Origin: Candidatus Omnitrophota bacterium
GTDB lineage: Bacteria > Omnitrophota > Gorgyraeia > Gygaellales > Profunditerraquicolaceae
Assembly: GCA_020058085.1 (NCBI GenBank)
Contig: JAGVER010000014.1
Location: forward strand, 1 to 33,746
Direction: 5' to 3'
DNA: 33,746 bases
Under the pieces are notes generated by a model. The model had not been told where the DNA came from. It made no database searches and was given only the letters and a program-made list of their open reading frames with translations. Below are positions 23,843 to 32,719 of the stretch, in pieces. Numbering within the stretch: position 1 is the first letter of the stretch; the number at the start of each line of letters is the position of its first letter. The position numbers were made by a program, and so were the translations under genes.

Positions 23843-26011
23843 TTATAATGAAGAGCGGAAGATCTCTTCGGAGAGAGGAACACCTTTCCTCTTCATCTCG
23901 TCTATAAAGGAAGGCATATAGCCGGTGGCGTGAAAATCCCCGATGATATTATGTTGGGCGTCTATTCCCGACTGCCTGAAAATAAAAATATTTTGCAGCT
24001 CTACATGAAGCTCATCCCTCATCCCTACAACTTCAGCGATTTCAACTATCTTCCTAGTCCCGTCGGGAAGACGGGCGGTATGGATAATAACGTCTATGGC
24101 TGAAGCAATCATCTCTCTTATCGCTCTTATGGGAAGCTCGATTCCAGACATAAGTATCATAGAATCAAGCCTTGAGAGAACATCGTGGGTAGAATTAGCG
24201 TGTATTGTAGTCATAGAACCGTCATGTCCGGTATTCATAGCCTGCAACATATCCAAGGTCTCTATGCCGCGGCACTCGCCGATTATAATTCTGTCCGGAC
24301 GCATCCTTAAGGTATTACGGAATAAATCTCTTATCGTAATTTGCCCTTTACCCTCAATATTAGCAGAGCGCGATTCGAGCCTAAGCCAATGTGCCTGATG
24401 TAACTTTAATTCCGCTGCATCTTCAATGGTAATAATACGCTCGTCATTAGGGATAAAACCTGAAAATACATTTAATATTGTAGTCTTCCCTGAACCGGTG
24501 CCGCCGGATACAATTATATTCTTACGCGTAAGGACACAAGCTTGGATAAACTCTAGTATGTTGGCATTAAAAGTCTTTAAACCAATGAGCTCTTCGACCT
24601 TAAATCTTTCTTTACGGAATTTTCTTATGGTTAAGGTCGGCCCGCCAAGAGAAAGCGGAGGAATGATCGAATTGACGCGCGAGCCATCGGGGAGGCGCGC
24701 ATCTACCATTGGGACAGATTCATCAATGCGCCGGCCAATAGGAGCGATAATACGCTCAATAACTATTTTTACCTGGTCATTGGAGATAAATTTCTTATTA
24801 GTGGGTTCCAATTTACCCCTACGTTCAATATATATTTCGTCTTTATTATTAACCATAATATCGGTTATTTCGGGGTCAGCGAGAAGATCCTCCAGCGGGC
24901 CAAATCCCAAGGCCTCATCAGTAATCTCTTTGACCAACTTCTTGCGCACTTCCGGAGACGAAATAAATACCCCGGATTCTTCCACCAAAAGATTGCTTAT
25001 TAACATCTCTGCTTTATTCTTTAATTCTTTTTTCTTAACCGGATCACTAAATACCTTCATATCCAGCTTTTTTATATTTAATTTCTCGATTAACCGACTG
25101 TGTATGCGGCGCTTAAGAATAAGTATCTCTTCTTCCTCAACATGAGCGGAGACCGGCGGCTCGGCTAATCCAAATTTAACCCAAAAGTCATCTACCTTTT
25201 CTGCTTCTGTTTCTTTTAGCTTAAGCTGTTCAACATCTTTATGTTCAATAAATATTTTCGGATCGGAGACCAACTGGGCGCTTAATTTAGATATTCCTTG
25301 AGAAAATTTTATACGCGGATTATCTAGAACTACCGGTATTCCGCAGTTGACAGCTAAGCCTATTACCTTACCTTCCGAGGATAAACTGGTAATAATCTCT
25401 ATGGGTAATTTCGCCTTAATCTCATCTAAACTTATGCTCGAGATAGACTCTGCCCTATTCAAAACGATTTTGACCATGCTTAAGGGAATCTGTAAATACT
25501 GTAAGGTATCCAATGCCCAGCGCGTCTGATATATTGAAAGGATATCCGGAGTAACTACTAAAAGCACGAGATTGCATTGATTTAAAGTTGCGACAAATGA
25601 TTCGCTAAAACTCTTACCAACATCGACAATAATATAGTCGTAGTGATTGCCTAAGAAATTAAATGCCTCTTTTATTTTATCTGCTTCAAAATTATTTGCT
25701 TGCTGGGGTTTTAATACCCCGGGAAGAAAATCAAGACCAAAAGATGTTTTAGTTATAAAATCGTATCTTTTCTGGCTCGTCGGAGGGGTTAGCGCAGAGG
25801 TTGTTCTTTTAAGATATGCGAACAAATCCAATGCTGATTTTTCTGGATTAATATTAAGCATGCGCGCCATATCTCCGGGCAATTGCAGATCAAAATCAAC
25901 TAAGCAGACGCGCTTAAACTGATCCTTAACTAAAGATACAGCTAAATTTGTAGAGATTAAAGTCTTACCTACACCGCCTTTTGTGCTAAATACCGCGATT
26001 GTCTTAGCCAT
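23843..26011 (-). CDS. cpaE-cpaF: Fused CpaE-like and CpaF (TadA) ATPase of the Tad pilus
   Basis: A 722-residue product. Residues 1-260 are a MinD/ParA-type ATPase of the CpaE/TadZ group, with deviant Walker A KGGVGKT at 11-17, DFDLQLPGD and YDYIIVDVGKS; there is no receiver domain in front. After a charged linker (about 265-330), residues 330-722 are a CpaF/TadA secretion ATPase: EALGFGPLEDLLADPEITDI, then GGTGSGKTT (about 500), IIGECRG (Walker B region) and TIHANS. CpaF powers pilin assembly; CpaE-type proteins position the apparatus. In most bacteria these are two proteins. There is no stop or frameshift sign in the linker, so the fusion appears real. Confidence 0.93.
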   Translation of the reverse strand: MAKTIAVFSTKGGVGKTLISTNLAVSLVKDQFKRVCLVDFDLQLPGDMARMLNINPEKSALDLFAYLKRTTSALTPPTSQKRYDFITKTSFGLDFLPGVLKPQQANNFEADKIKEAFNFLGNHYDYIIVDVGKSFSESFVATLNQCNLVLLVVTPDILSIYQTRWALDTLQYLQIPLSMVKIVLNRAESISSISLDEIKAKLPIEIITSLSSEGKVIGLAVNCGIPVVLDNPRIKFSQGISKLSAQLVSDPKIFIEHKDVEQLKLKETEAEKVDDFWVKFGLAEPPVSAHVEEEEILILKRRIHSRLIEKLNIKKLDMKVFSDPVKKKELKNKAEMLISNLLVEESGVFISSPEVRKKLVKEITDEALGFGPLEDLLADPEITDIMVNNKDEIYIERRGKLEPTNKKFISNDQVKIVIERIIAPIGRRIDESVPMVDARLPDGSRVNSIIPPLSLGGPTLTIRKFRKERFKVEELIGLKTFNANILEFIQACVLTRKNIIVSGGTGSGKTTILNVFSGFIPNDERIITIEDAAELKLHQAHWLRLESRSANIEGKGQITIRDLFRNTLRMRPDRIIIGECRGIETLDMLQAMNTGHDGSMTTIHANSTHDVLSRLDSMILMSGIELPIRAIREMIASAIDVIIHTARLPDGTRKIVEIAEVVGMRDELHVELQNIFIFRQSGIDAQHNIIGDFHATGYMPSFIDEMKRKGVPLSEEIFRSSL

Positions 26012-26012
26012 A

Positions 26013-27599
26013 TTAATCCAATTTATAAGCTATTGGTACTTCTATCCAAAGATCCTCTAAATCTATTGCCGGCGGGAATGGTGGATAAGAAGGTATGTCT
26101 CTGGCAGTTTTTAACGCATTATCATCTAGTGTCTTATAACCTGAAGAACTTACCACCTTAGCCCCCAGAAGCTCTCCTTTATAGGAAAGTTTGAGGCCTA
26201 ACTTCACTGTTCCCTGGAAACCTGCGCCTTTCCCGGCAACAGGATAAGCAATATTCTCTAAAATGCGCATCTGCACTACTTGAGAATACTTAAGAGTCGG
26301 ATCAAGCGAAGCTTCATCTATAATAGGCTTTTTAGTTTCAGCCTTAGCGTCGGTTACTCTTTTGCTATCAGCTTTTTTCTCACTGACTATCCTAGGTGTA
26401 AGCGTGATAAAAAGCTCTGAATCATCTCTTGTCGAGGCGCCTTTTCCCGATTTGGTTTCTCTCATCCTAAAAAACATACCTAATACCGGGACATCAGCAA
26501 GCCAAGGGAATTTACGTAAATCTTCCTCGGTCTTCTGCTTTATTAATCCTCCTATAGCCATAGTCTGGCCATTATCAAGATAGAGCTCTGTATTGGCAGT
26601 ACGCTTAGTAAATGGATAAGCCAAAGCATAAGACGTGCTAACAGCTGTACCTACCTCGCTCACCTCTACCCCTAAAGCAATGTATATACGATTATCTTCT
26701 TTTACAGTGGGTTTTATATTTAATTTAATACCATATTCCTTATATTCGACACTGCCCGGCGTAGCTGTTGTCCCTGTGGTACCTCCGCCAGTTACCGAAG
26801 CGCTAAGAATTGGGACTTCTCCTCCGACCAAGAGCTTTGCCCCCTTGCCGCTGAGACAGGAAAGGCGCGGACGGGAGAGAACACGGGCCTTTCCTTCTTG
26901 GACTAAAGCATCTAATGTCAGATTAAAAGCGCCGCGGCTAACATTACCTAAGCTAAATAACTTACCCCATGTCGTCCCGGTTGTAGCGCCAGAGGCTAAT
27001 TCAGTAATGGTCATCGAGCCTGGCCAAGTAAATCCCAGTTTTTCACTGGACCCTTTATTTAATTCCAAAACCTGCACATCAATTTCAACCACGGTCTCAT
27101 CTTCTTTAGTAGTAGTTAAATCTACTATCTTTTCTTTTAAAGGGCCCATTGCCAAAAATACCTTATCCCTATCTGCAGATGTGTTAAACTGGCCCAAAAG
27201 AAAAACTTTACCTTCCTCATCTTCTGCTTTAGTAGAAATCTCCGATAAATTAAGCTTAGCGATAGCTTTATCGATGCGGACTTTTAACTCCTTTGTATTC
27301 TCACTGAAAACCCTAATTGTATAAGCTTGCTCACCGAAATTATCCCAGAATACTAGCGTGGTATCTCCTACGGCTTTAGGCATAATAGTCATCTCTTTAT
27401 TGCTTACCTGCGCCACATCAACGATACTTGGATTACCGATAGCAATACGCGTGGGCTTATTTACAGAGATCACGTGCGTCGCGCCCATATATATTTTAAT
27501 TTCTTCTTTCGCTGTCTCGCTTAAAATGCGGCTTTGATTTAGGAGGAAGAGCACGTTCACTGCGGCCAAAAATATAACACCAAGGATTTTTTTTATCAT
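26013..27599 (-). CDS. cpaC: CpaC/RcpA secretin with C-terminal TonB-like domain
   Basis: A 528-residue product with a signal peptide (residues 1-27). The N-terminal CpaC domain (about 35-100) contains HVISVNKPTRIAIGNPSIVD. The secretin domain (about 170-400) has VEIDVQVLELN, ALVQEGKARVLSRPRLSCLS and FPWLADVPVLGMFF, and forms the outer-membrane channel of the Tad pilus. After a short linker, residues 440-528 match the TonB C-terminal domain (YPVAGKGAGFQGTVKLGLKL, SSGYKTLDDNAL, YPPFPP, VPIAYKL). I know of no standard CpaC with this tail. It overlaps neither neighbour but sits 1-10 bp from both. Confidence 0.93.
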   Translation of the reverse strand: MIKKILGVIFLAAVNVLFLLNQSRILSETAKEEIKIYMGATHVISVNKPTRIAIGNPSIVDVAQVSNKEMTIMPKAVGDTTLVFWDNFGEQAYTIRVFSENTKELKVRIDKAIAKLNLSEISTKAEDEEGKVFLLGQFNTSADRDKVFLAMGPLKEKIVDLTTTKEDETVVEIDVQVLELNKGSSEKLGFTWPGSMTITELASGATTGTTWGKLFSLGNVSRGAFNLTLDALVQEGKARVLSRPRLSCLSGKGAKLLVGGEVPILSASVTGGGTTGTTATPGSVEYKEYGIKLNIKPTVKEDNRIYIALGVEVSEVGTAVSTSYALAYPFTKRTANTELYLDNGQTMAIGGLIKQKTEEDLRKFPWLADVPVLGMFFRMRETKSGKGASTRDDSELFITLTPRIVSEKKADSKRVTDAKAETKKPIIDEASLDPTLKYSQVVQMRILENIAYPVAGKGAGFQGTVKLGLKLSYKGELLGAKVVSSSGYKTLDDNALKTARDIPSYPPFPPAIDLEDLWIEVPIAYKLD

Positions 27600-27609
27600 T
27601 CTCGCTCTC

Positions 27610-28464
27610 TTATTTAGATATATTAATTTTTTCTTTCTTTAACCCACGGTAAATATCTATTGACTCCGCCTCTTTCTCTTTTAAGGCCGGAATCTGTTCT
27701 AAAACGCTCTGCCAAGTTGTCGTTTCAACTGTTTCTATAAGAGAATCATTGGTTGAACGTAATGAAATACGAATCTTTCCTTGCTCTTGCAGAAAAGCTA
27801 AGATATTAGCCTCTGTAGGGCCTAAGGCAACAGTGATCTGATCAACTTTTTCCTTTTGGGGCTTTCCCGGTTTAAGATTAGAATCGGTCTCTTGGCCAAC
27901 GGCTAAAATCAGCACATTTTGAAAAGCAGGAACAATTGTTTGCTCTATAACCTTCTTGCCTTCCGAATTTTCCCTAGTAAGAGACAAAACAGCAATTAAA
28001 TCCACGTTGTCTCCGGGCTTGATTAAACCAACGACATCACTAATATTTTCTGCGGAGACACTAACTGCTCTCTTGCCAACAGGAGTAACTGATGCTAAAT
28101 CACGGTGCTTAACTATTTGATTAGAAGTAGATAACTTCGTAAAACTAATTTGTTCCCCTCTAGATATAGGGGCAATAGTGATCATTCCGCTAACATTATC
28201 CAAAGACGCAGCTACTTGAGGCTGTACATATTCCCTAGGGACAATGGATGTCTCTATCATCCCACTCTGAATAACTGTATCAACAGGGATATCCTGCTTA
28301 GCCACTAAAACCACAGCCTGGTTCCGGCGTATTTTCTCTAGTTCCTTTTCTGCTCTCCTCTTGGCATCCGCGGACATATCGTTAACGTAAACATTAACCA
28401 TTACCACAGCGATCAAACCCAAGATAACCCCAACGATTACAATAATCAATCTTTGTTTTTGCAC
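27610..28464 (-). CDS. cpaB: Flp pilus assembly protein CpaB
   Basis: A 284-residue product with one N-terminal membrane helix (QRLIIVIVGVILGLIAVVMV), then a SAF domain at about 50-115 (VLVAKQDIPVDTVIQSGMI, IAPISRGEQI) and a CpaB C-terminal domain (VSVSAENISDVVGLIKPGDN). The start is GTG, overlapping the preceding TAG stop. It is the periplasmic partner of the secretin. Confidence 0.93.
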   Translation of the reverse strand: MQKQRLIIVIVGVILGLIAVVMVNVYVNDMSADAKRRAEKELEKIRRNQAVVLVAKQDIPVDTVIQSGMIETSIVPREYVQPQVAASLDNVSGMITIAPISRGEQISFTKLSTSNQIVKHRDLASVTPVGKRAVSVSAENISDVVGLIKPGDNVDLIAVLSLTRENSEGKKVIEQTIVPAFQNVLILAVGQETDSNLKPGKPQKEKVDQITVALGPTEANILAFLQEQGKIRISLRSTNDSLIETVETTTWQSVLEQIPALKEKEAESIDIYRGLKKEKINISK

Positions 28465-29372
28465 TATCTTATCTCCCCTTCGTTAATAACTATCTTATTG
28501 GTTTTAGAGAGCCGACTAATTAAATCCTCTAGCTTTTGCTGCTTATCTAAGAAAAGAAGCCTTCTCTTGATATCTTCATATAATTCTGAAAGAGATTTCT
28601 GTTTACCGCCTTTTTTTGCTTCTAATTTTAAAATATAATAACCATCCGGGCCCTTAAAAATATTGCTGGTTTTGCCTGCTTCCAGCGTATCTGAAAAAGC
28701 AACCGCGTCAAATTGGGTAAACTTTTTACCCTTACTAATAAAACCTAAGTCTCCCCCGTTTTTGCTGCTTGAGGACTTTGACCTCTCTTTAGCTAAGGTA
28801 GCGAAATCTGCGCCCTGAAGAAGCTGGATTAGAATATCTTTGGCGTCTTGTTCGGTACTTAAGACTATCTCGCGGATATTCCTTTCTTCCGGCTCTTTAA
28901 ACTGCTCCTTATTAGTATTGTAAACTTCTTCGATCTCTTTTGGCGTTACCTCTATCTTATCGGTCTCATCCCTCATCAACTTTAGGACTGTAAGTTCCAT
29001 CCTGGTCTTCTCAAGAATAGAAGCAACCTCTTCATCTTTATCCAACCCGCGATTTAGTGCTTCCTGATACAACAAGGCCCGACGAACCATCTCATTCTTG
29101 ACATAATCGATTTTTTGGTCACGAGTAACGATCTTCTTTTCAGGCTGGTCATTAGGAATTATTTCGTTGTAATTGATAACATCCTGATTTAAATCTTCTA
29201 GAGTAAGAGGGATATTCCCTACTTTTCCAATAAGCGTGCCTCTGGATCCCCTGGTGCCCGCTTTTTTAACGGCCTGTATTTTCCCGGGATTTAAGAAATC
29301 TAGCCTATCGCAGCCAGAGGACAAAAGAGCAAATAATCCTAGAAATACCAATAGACTAAAACTTTTTTTCAT
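28464..29372 (-). CDS. PpiC/SurA-type peptidyl-prolyl isomerase lipoprotein
   Basis: A 302-residue product with lipobox SSGC (Cys21), a SurA-like N-terminal helical region (residues 45-140) and a parvulin rotamase domain (about 155-255) containing NGGDLGFISKGK, FSDTLEAGKTS and GPDGYYILKL. It probably acts as a lipid-anchored folding factor, perhaps for the secretin encoded just downstream. A bulged-C hairpin pair and AAGGGGGG precede the start. Confidence 0.9.
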   Translation of the reverse strand: MKKSFSLLVFLGLFALLSSGCDRLDFLNPGKIQAVKKAGTRGSRGTLIGKVGNIPLTLEDLNQDVINYNEIIPNDQPEKKIVTRDQKIDYVKNEMVRRALLYQEALNRGLDKDEEVASILEKTRMELTVLKLMRDETDKIEVTPKEIEEVYNTNKEQFKEPEERNIREIVLSTEQDAKDILIQLLQGADFATLAKERSKSSSSKNGGDLGFISKGKKFTQFDAVAFSDTLEAGKTSNIFKGPDGYYILKLEAKKGGKQKSLSELYEDIKRRLLFLDKQQKLEDLISRLSKTNKIVINEGEIR

Positions 29373-29384
29373 TTACCCCCCCTT

Positions 29385-29424
29385 GCCCATAAGGGCACAC
29401 CGGCCTCTCAATTAAGGCCGGGTG
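29385..29424 (-). ncRNA. Bulged-C hairpin pair before the PpiC-type gene
   Basis: Minus strand: CACC, bulged C, GGCC, loop UUAAUUGAGA, GGCCGGUG (29424-29398), then GCCC-UUAU-GGGC (29396-29385), then AAGGGGGG and the start at 29372. It fills almost the whole 52-bp gap between two genes of one operon, so it acts on translation or RNA processing rather than initiation of transcription. Confidence 0.75.
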
Positions 29425-29667
29425 CTATCCCTTCTTAATTTCATTGATAATCTTTATTAAAAGATCGGCGATCTTGGCAATAAGATATAGGAAGAAAAAA
29501 AAGAAAACATATATCACCAAAATCAATACACCCATCCAAGAAGGATTCCCCGGAACCTTGCCCATGATTACGGATACTCCTCCCAATAATCCGAGCAATA
29601 AAAAAATCCAGGCAGCAATCTTAACGACTACGCTGGATACTTTCAAAAATCCTAAATGTTCTCGCAT
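29425..29667 (-). CDS. Small two-helix membrane protein (80 residues)
   Basis: Start MREHLGFLKVSSVVV is preferred over a GTG at 29694, because AAGGAGG lies five bases before this ATG and the GTG falls inside an RNA hairpin. Two hydrophobic segments (about 16-36 and 45-68) are joined by a short loop, with a basic C-terminus. First gene of the Tad operon; function unknown. Confidence 0.75.
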   Translation of the reverse strand: MREHLGFLKVSSVVVKIAAWIFLLLGLLGGVSVIMGKVPGNPSWMGVLILVIYVFFFFFLYLIAKIADLLIKIINEIKKG

Positions 29668-29678
29668 TGGCTCCTCCT

Positions 29679-29720
29679 TGCACAGCAAGTGCACACCGGC
29701 CCATCAAATTAGGCCGAGTG
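29679..29720 (-). ncRNA. Bulged-C hairpin pair before the first gene of the second Tad operon
   Basis: Minus strand: CACU, bulged C, GGCC, loop UAAUUUGAUG, GGCCGGUG (29720-29694), then UGCAC-UUGCU-GUGCA (29693-29679), followed at once by AGGAGG and the ATG at 29667. It is the same layout as at 29385-29424, with compensating changes in the second stem. Confidence 0.75.
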
Positions 29721-29776
29721 TATTATTCTAATTTTTATCACAAATCCTAATGGATTGCAAGAAAAATATTATTTAA

Positions 29777-29851
29777 TAGCCCCAACGGGATTTGAACCCG
29801 TGTTTACAGACTGAGAATCTGACGTCCTAGACCAGGCTAGACGATGGGGCC
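29777..29851 (-). tRNA. trnE: tRNA-Glu (anticodon CUC)
   Basis: A 75-nt cloverleaf on the minus strand: acceptor GGCCCCA/UGGGGCU (first pair G-U), U8, D-arm GUCU/GGAC with A14 and GG, anticodon loop UUCUCAG with CUC, a four-base variable loop as in other tRNA-Glu, T-arm ACGGG-UUCAAAU-CCCGU. Position 27-43 is a U-U mismatch. CCA is not encoded. Confidence 0.93.
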
Positions 29852-29869
29852 AAAAGATCTTTAAGTTAT

Positions 29870-29887
29870 GCCTGCCTACGGGCAGGC
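29870..29887. repeat. GCCTGCC-TACG-GGCAGGC palindrome
   Basis: A perfect 7-bp inverted repeat with a four-base loop, followed by GCGCGCA, between the tRNA gene and its promoter. GC-rich palindromes of this kind occur as dispersed intergenic repeats in many candidate-phylum genomes. Confidence 0.7.
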
Positions 29888-29925
29888 GCGCATTTGATCA
29901 GACGATGAGGACAAACCTATTTAAA

Positions 29926-29953
29926 ATAATACCACAATATATTAAAGGGTCAA
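29926..29953 (-). promoter_or_regulatory. Promoter of tRNA-Glu and possibly of the second Tad operon
   Basis: Minus strand TTGACC (29953-29948), 16-nt spacer, TATTAT (29931-29926) with TG before it. No terminator was seen between the tRNA and the Tad gene at 29667, so read-through is possible. Confidence 0.7.
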
Positions 29954-29969
29954 TGAATTTTGTTTATTG

Positions 29970-29997
29970 TTGATTTCCTAATCATTTGTTGTATATT
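29970..29997 (+). promoter_or_regulatory. Promoter of the FIST-kinase-REC operon
   Basis: Plus strand TTGATT (29970-29975), 16-nt spacer, TATATT (29992-29997). Predicted start near 30004, leaving a leader of about 28 nt with no ribosome-binding site. It is divergent from the tRNA promoter. Confidence 0.7.
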
Positions 29998-30031
29998 ATA
30001 GTAAATGAATCCATAACCATAACTATACAAA

Positions 30032-31222
30032 ATGTCCATAAATGTTGGTGTAGGATTAAGTACAGCCAAAGACCCTATCCATGCCGCCCAAGAAGCGTTG
30101 CAACGGGCTAGAACACGATTCTTACGGGAAAAGATTGATCTCGTCTTCGTATTTTCCACGATTAACTTATCAACCCTTGTAATACTAGAAACTATCCAAA
30201 CATTTATTCCTGAAGTGCCAATTATAGGCTGTAGCGGCGCAGCTATAATACATGATAAAAACTCTTATAATAACGGCTTGATAATCATGCTCTTGGGATT
30301 CTCGAAAGAAGTTTATTTTAATACCGCATGCGTTAGTAATATAAAAAATAAAACGCCGATTCACGCTGGTGAAGAACTTGGAGAAAAACTTCTTTATGGA
30401 TTTAAAGATATCCGTCGTGATTTGGGCCTCATTTTTTGTGATGGGCTTATCGATAACACACAAGACCTGGTAAACGGCATGCAAGAAAGGCTAGGAAAAA
30501 GTTTCCCCCTTGTTGGCGCCTGCGCCTCCGATAACCTAAAATATATAAGAACAAACATTTTCCATAACGCCGAAACCTTGAGCGATTCTGCATGCGCTAT
30601 GTTATGGGGCGGTAAGATTAACTTTGGCCTTGGAATAAAGCACGGCTGGAAACCGCTAGGCAAACAACATTTAGTCACTAAATCGCGCGGAAATATCATA
30701 TACGAAATTGACTCGCGGCCAGCTACATATTTATACGAAGAATATCTTGGATGCGATGTTAAAAAGCTACAGAATGAATTACGTTTTATTTCGGTATTAT
30801 ATCCTATCGGCATTTATGTCCCCGGGGAAGAAGAATATTTGTTAAGGAATATTCATTCAATAGAGAACGATGGCACTTTAATCTTGCAAGGCAGTATTCC
30901 AGAAAATAGCCAAGTACGCCTTATGATCGGAACTAAAGAATCCTGCCTTCAAGCTACAGACCAAGCAATAGACGCTGTTAATAAAGAGCTTGCCGGCAAA
31001 TCAGCGAACTTTATTCTTGTCTTTAATTCTATATCTAGGCACATTCTTTTAAGGCGAGATGCAGAAAAGGAACTAGAAATTATAAAAAAACAGTTTGGAG
31101 ATGAAATTCCTGTGGTAGGATTATATACGTACGGAGAACTGGCGCCGCTCACAGCCATAGGTTACCACGGTAAAGCATACCTACACAACCAAACGGTAAC
31201 CCTCCTTGCTATTGGAGGATAA
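30032..31222 (+). CDS. FIST domain sensor protein
   Basis: A 396-residue soluble product. FIST N-terminal domain at about 20-215 (DPIHAAQEALQRAR, DLVFVFSTINLS, IIGCSGAAII, PLVGACASDN) and FIST C-terminal domain at about 225-385 (PATYLYEEYLG, LLRNIHSI, FNSISRHILLRRDAEKE). FIST proteins are thought to sense small ligands and are often encoded beside kinases and c-di-GMP proteins. No membrane segment. The histidine kinase follows after 3 bp. There is no Shine-Dalgarno before its start. Confidence 0.93.
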   Translation: MSINVGVGLSTAKDPIHAAQEALQRARTRFLREKIDLVFVFSTINLSTLVILETIQTFIPEVPIIGCSGAAIIHDKNSYNNGLIIMLLGFSKEVYFNTACVSNIKNKTPIHAGEELGEKLLYGFKDIRRDLGLIFCDGLIDNTQDLVNGMQERLGKSFPLVGACASDNLKYIRTNIFHNAETLSDSACAMLWGGKINFGLGIKHGWKPLGKQHLVTKSRGNIIYEIDSRPATYLYEEYLGCDVKKLQNELRFISVLYPIGIYVPGEEEYLLRNIHSIENDGTLILQGSIPENSQVRLMIGTKESCLQATDQAIDAVNKELAGKSANFILVFNSISRHILLRRDAEKELEIIKKQFGDEIPVVGLYTYGELAPLTAIGYHGKAYLHNQTVTLLAIGG

Positions 31223-31225
31223 ACA

Positions 31226-32716
31226 ATGTTATCTTATGAATATCTAATTAGTATATTAGGGGTAATCTTTCTTATAACCATTATATCCCTGATTGCCTTT
31301 GTTATATCCAAAATGGAAAAAATAAAACAACTCTCATCAGTAATTGAATCCCTTAGTAAATCGCTTGATGAAATGGATGAACAGGCAAAGCTGATAGTAC
31401 GTACTGACATCGAACTGAGCAAAACCCAAGAAGAGCTTGACAAAAAAATAGCCGGGCTTTATACACTGCAAAAACTATCCCGCGCAATCAGCACAACTCT
31501 TGAAGGAAGCCAGATTTTTAAAATGGTTGAGGCAAACTATCTCGAAAATCTTGGTTTTGAAAAAGCCTACGGATTCCTTTGGGATAACCAGAAAAACGAA
31601 TTCAGCCTTCAGATGTCTATCGGTTATTCTGAAGAGGAAATTTCAACTACTAAAGCTGCAATAACTACAGACAAAAATTTCTTTTTGAATTTAATTCGTA
31701 ACGAAAAAACCACATCATCTATGTCATTGACGGATACCACCTTAAAAACCAAAATTGAAAACATCCTACGCTCTCCGGCATTCGTGGTAACTCCTATATT
31801 GCCAAAAGAAGGCGAAAAGGGTTTTTTTGCTGTGGCTACGGAAAATACCGATACCCCGATTACTGACGGAGACGAAGAATTAATTACGATTTTGGCCAAT
31901 GAAATAGGCCAGGCGCTTGAAAACGCCCGCCTTTTTGAAAAAACCTGGCACACACAACAACAGCTTGAGCAAAAAGTTGAAGAAAGAACCCGCGAACTAA
32001 CCAATGTACTCAACGCCGTTAAGACGATAAATAAACGTAAAAGCGATTTTGTATCTAACGTATCTCATGAATTGAGAACCCCGCTTACATCTATAAAAGG
32101 ATACGCGGCAATACTGCTTACCGGAAAATTAGGAACCCTGCCTCCGGAGGCAAAAGAAAGATTGGAAAAAATAAATCGGCATAGCGATGAACTCGGGCAT
32201 ATTGTGAACGATCTTCTAGATATATCGCGCATAGAATCAGGCAAGATGATAATGAATTTAGGAAAACACAACCTAAAAGAAATAATCAGCAAAGCAGATG
32301 ATTTATTATCCGGTCAATTAAAAGAAAAGAAAATAAATTTCAATATTAATATAGACCCGGATGCTTCTGTATTAGTAGATCCCGAGCAAATAGGACGAGT
32401 ATTTATCAATCTTATTGGAAATGCTATGAAATTTACTCCAGCTGGCGGGAAGATAAGCATATCCGCACGAAAGCTAAACGACGGAATGGTCCAAGTAGAT
32501 ATATCTGATACCGGATGCGGAATACCATTGGGAGATCAAGAAGCAATATTTGAAGAATTCTTCCGAGTAGAAAACGCAATAAACCAGGAGGTCAAAGGAA
32601 CCGGATTAGGGTTGGCATTAGTTAAGCGCATAATTAAAGCCCACCAAGGAAAGATTTGGGTAAAGAGCACGCTGGGTTCTGGATCAACCTTCAGTTTTAC
32701 AATACAACAAGGATAA
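31226..32716 (+). CDS. GAF-containing sensor histidine kinase
   Basis: A 496-residue product. One membrane helix at about 7-28, then a coiled coil, a GAF-like domain at about 85-235, a second coiled coil, HisKA with phospho-acceptor His281 in SNVSHELRTPLTSIKGY, and a HATPase domain with N box (NLIGNAMKFTP), DTGCGIP and GTGLGLALVK. All kinase motifs are intact. There is no periplasmic sensing loop, so the input is likely cytoplasmic, through GAF or the neighbouring FIST protein. Ribosome-binding site GGAGG overlaps the end of the FIST gene. Confidence 0.94.
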   Translation: MLSYEYLISILGVIFLITIISLIAFVISKMEKIKQLSSVIESLSKSLDEMDEQAKLIVRTDIELSKTQEELDKKIAGLYTLQKLSRAISTTLEGSQIFKMVEANYLENLGFEKAYGFLWDNQKNEFSLQMSIGYSEEEISTTKAAITTDKNFFLNLIRNEKTTSSMSLTDTTLKTKIENILRSPAFVVTPILPKEGEKGFFAVATENTDTPITDGDEELITILANEIGQALENARLFEKTWHTQQQLEQKVEERTRELTNVLNAVKTINKRKSDFVSNVSHELRTPLTSIKGYAAILLTGKLGTLPPEAKERLEKINRHSDELGHIVNDLLDISRIESGKMIMNLGKHNLKEIISKADDLLSGQLKEKKINFNINIDPDASVLVDPEQIGRVFINLIGNAMKFTPAGGKISISARKLNDGMVQVDISDTGCGIPLGDQEAIFEEFFRVENAINQEVKGTGLGLALVKRIIKAHQGKIWVKSTLGSGSTFSFTIQQG

Positions 32717-32719
32717 AAT

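Noticed and set aside
24426-25145. Long plus-strand frames opposite the CpaE-CpaF and CpaC genes
   Set aside because: Shadows of conserved genes; no domain and no start context.
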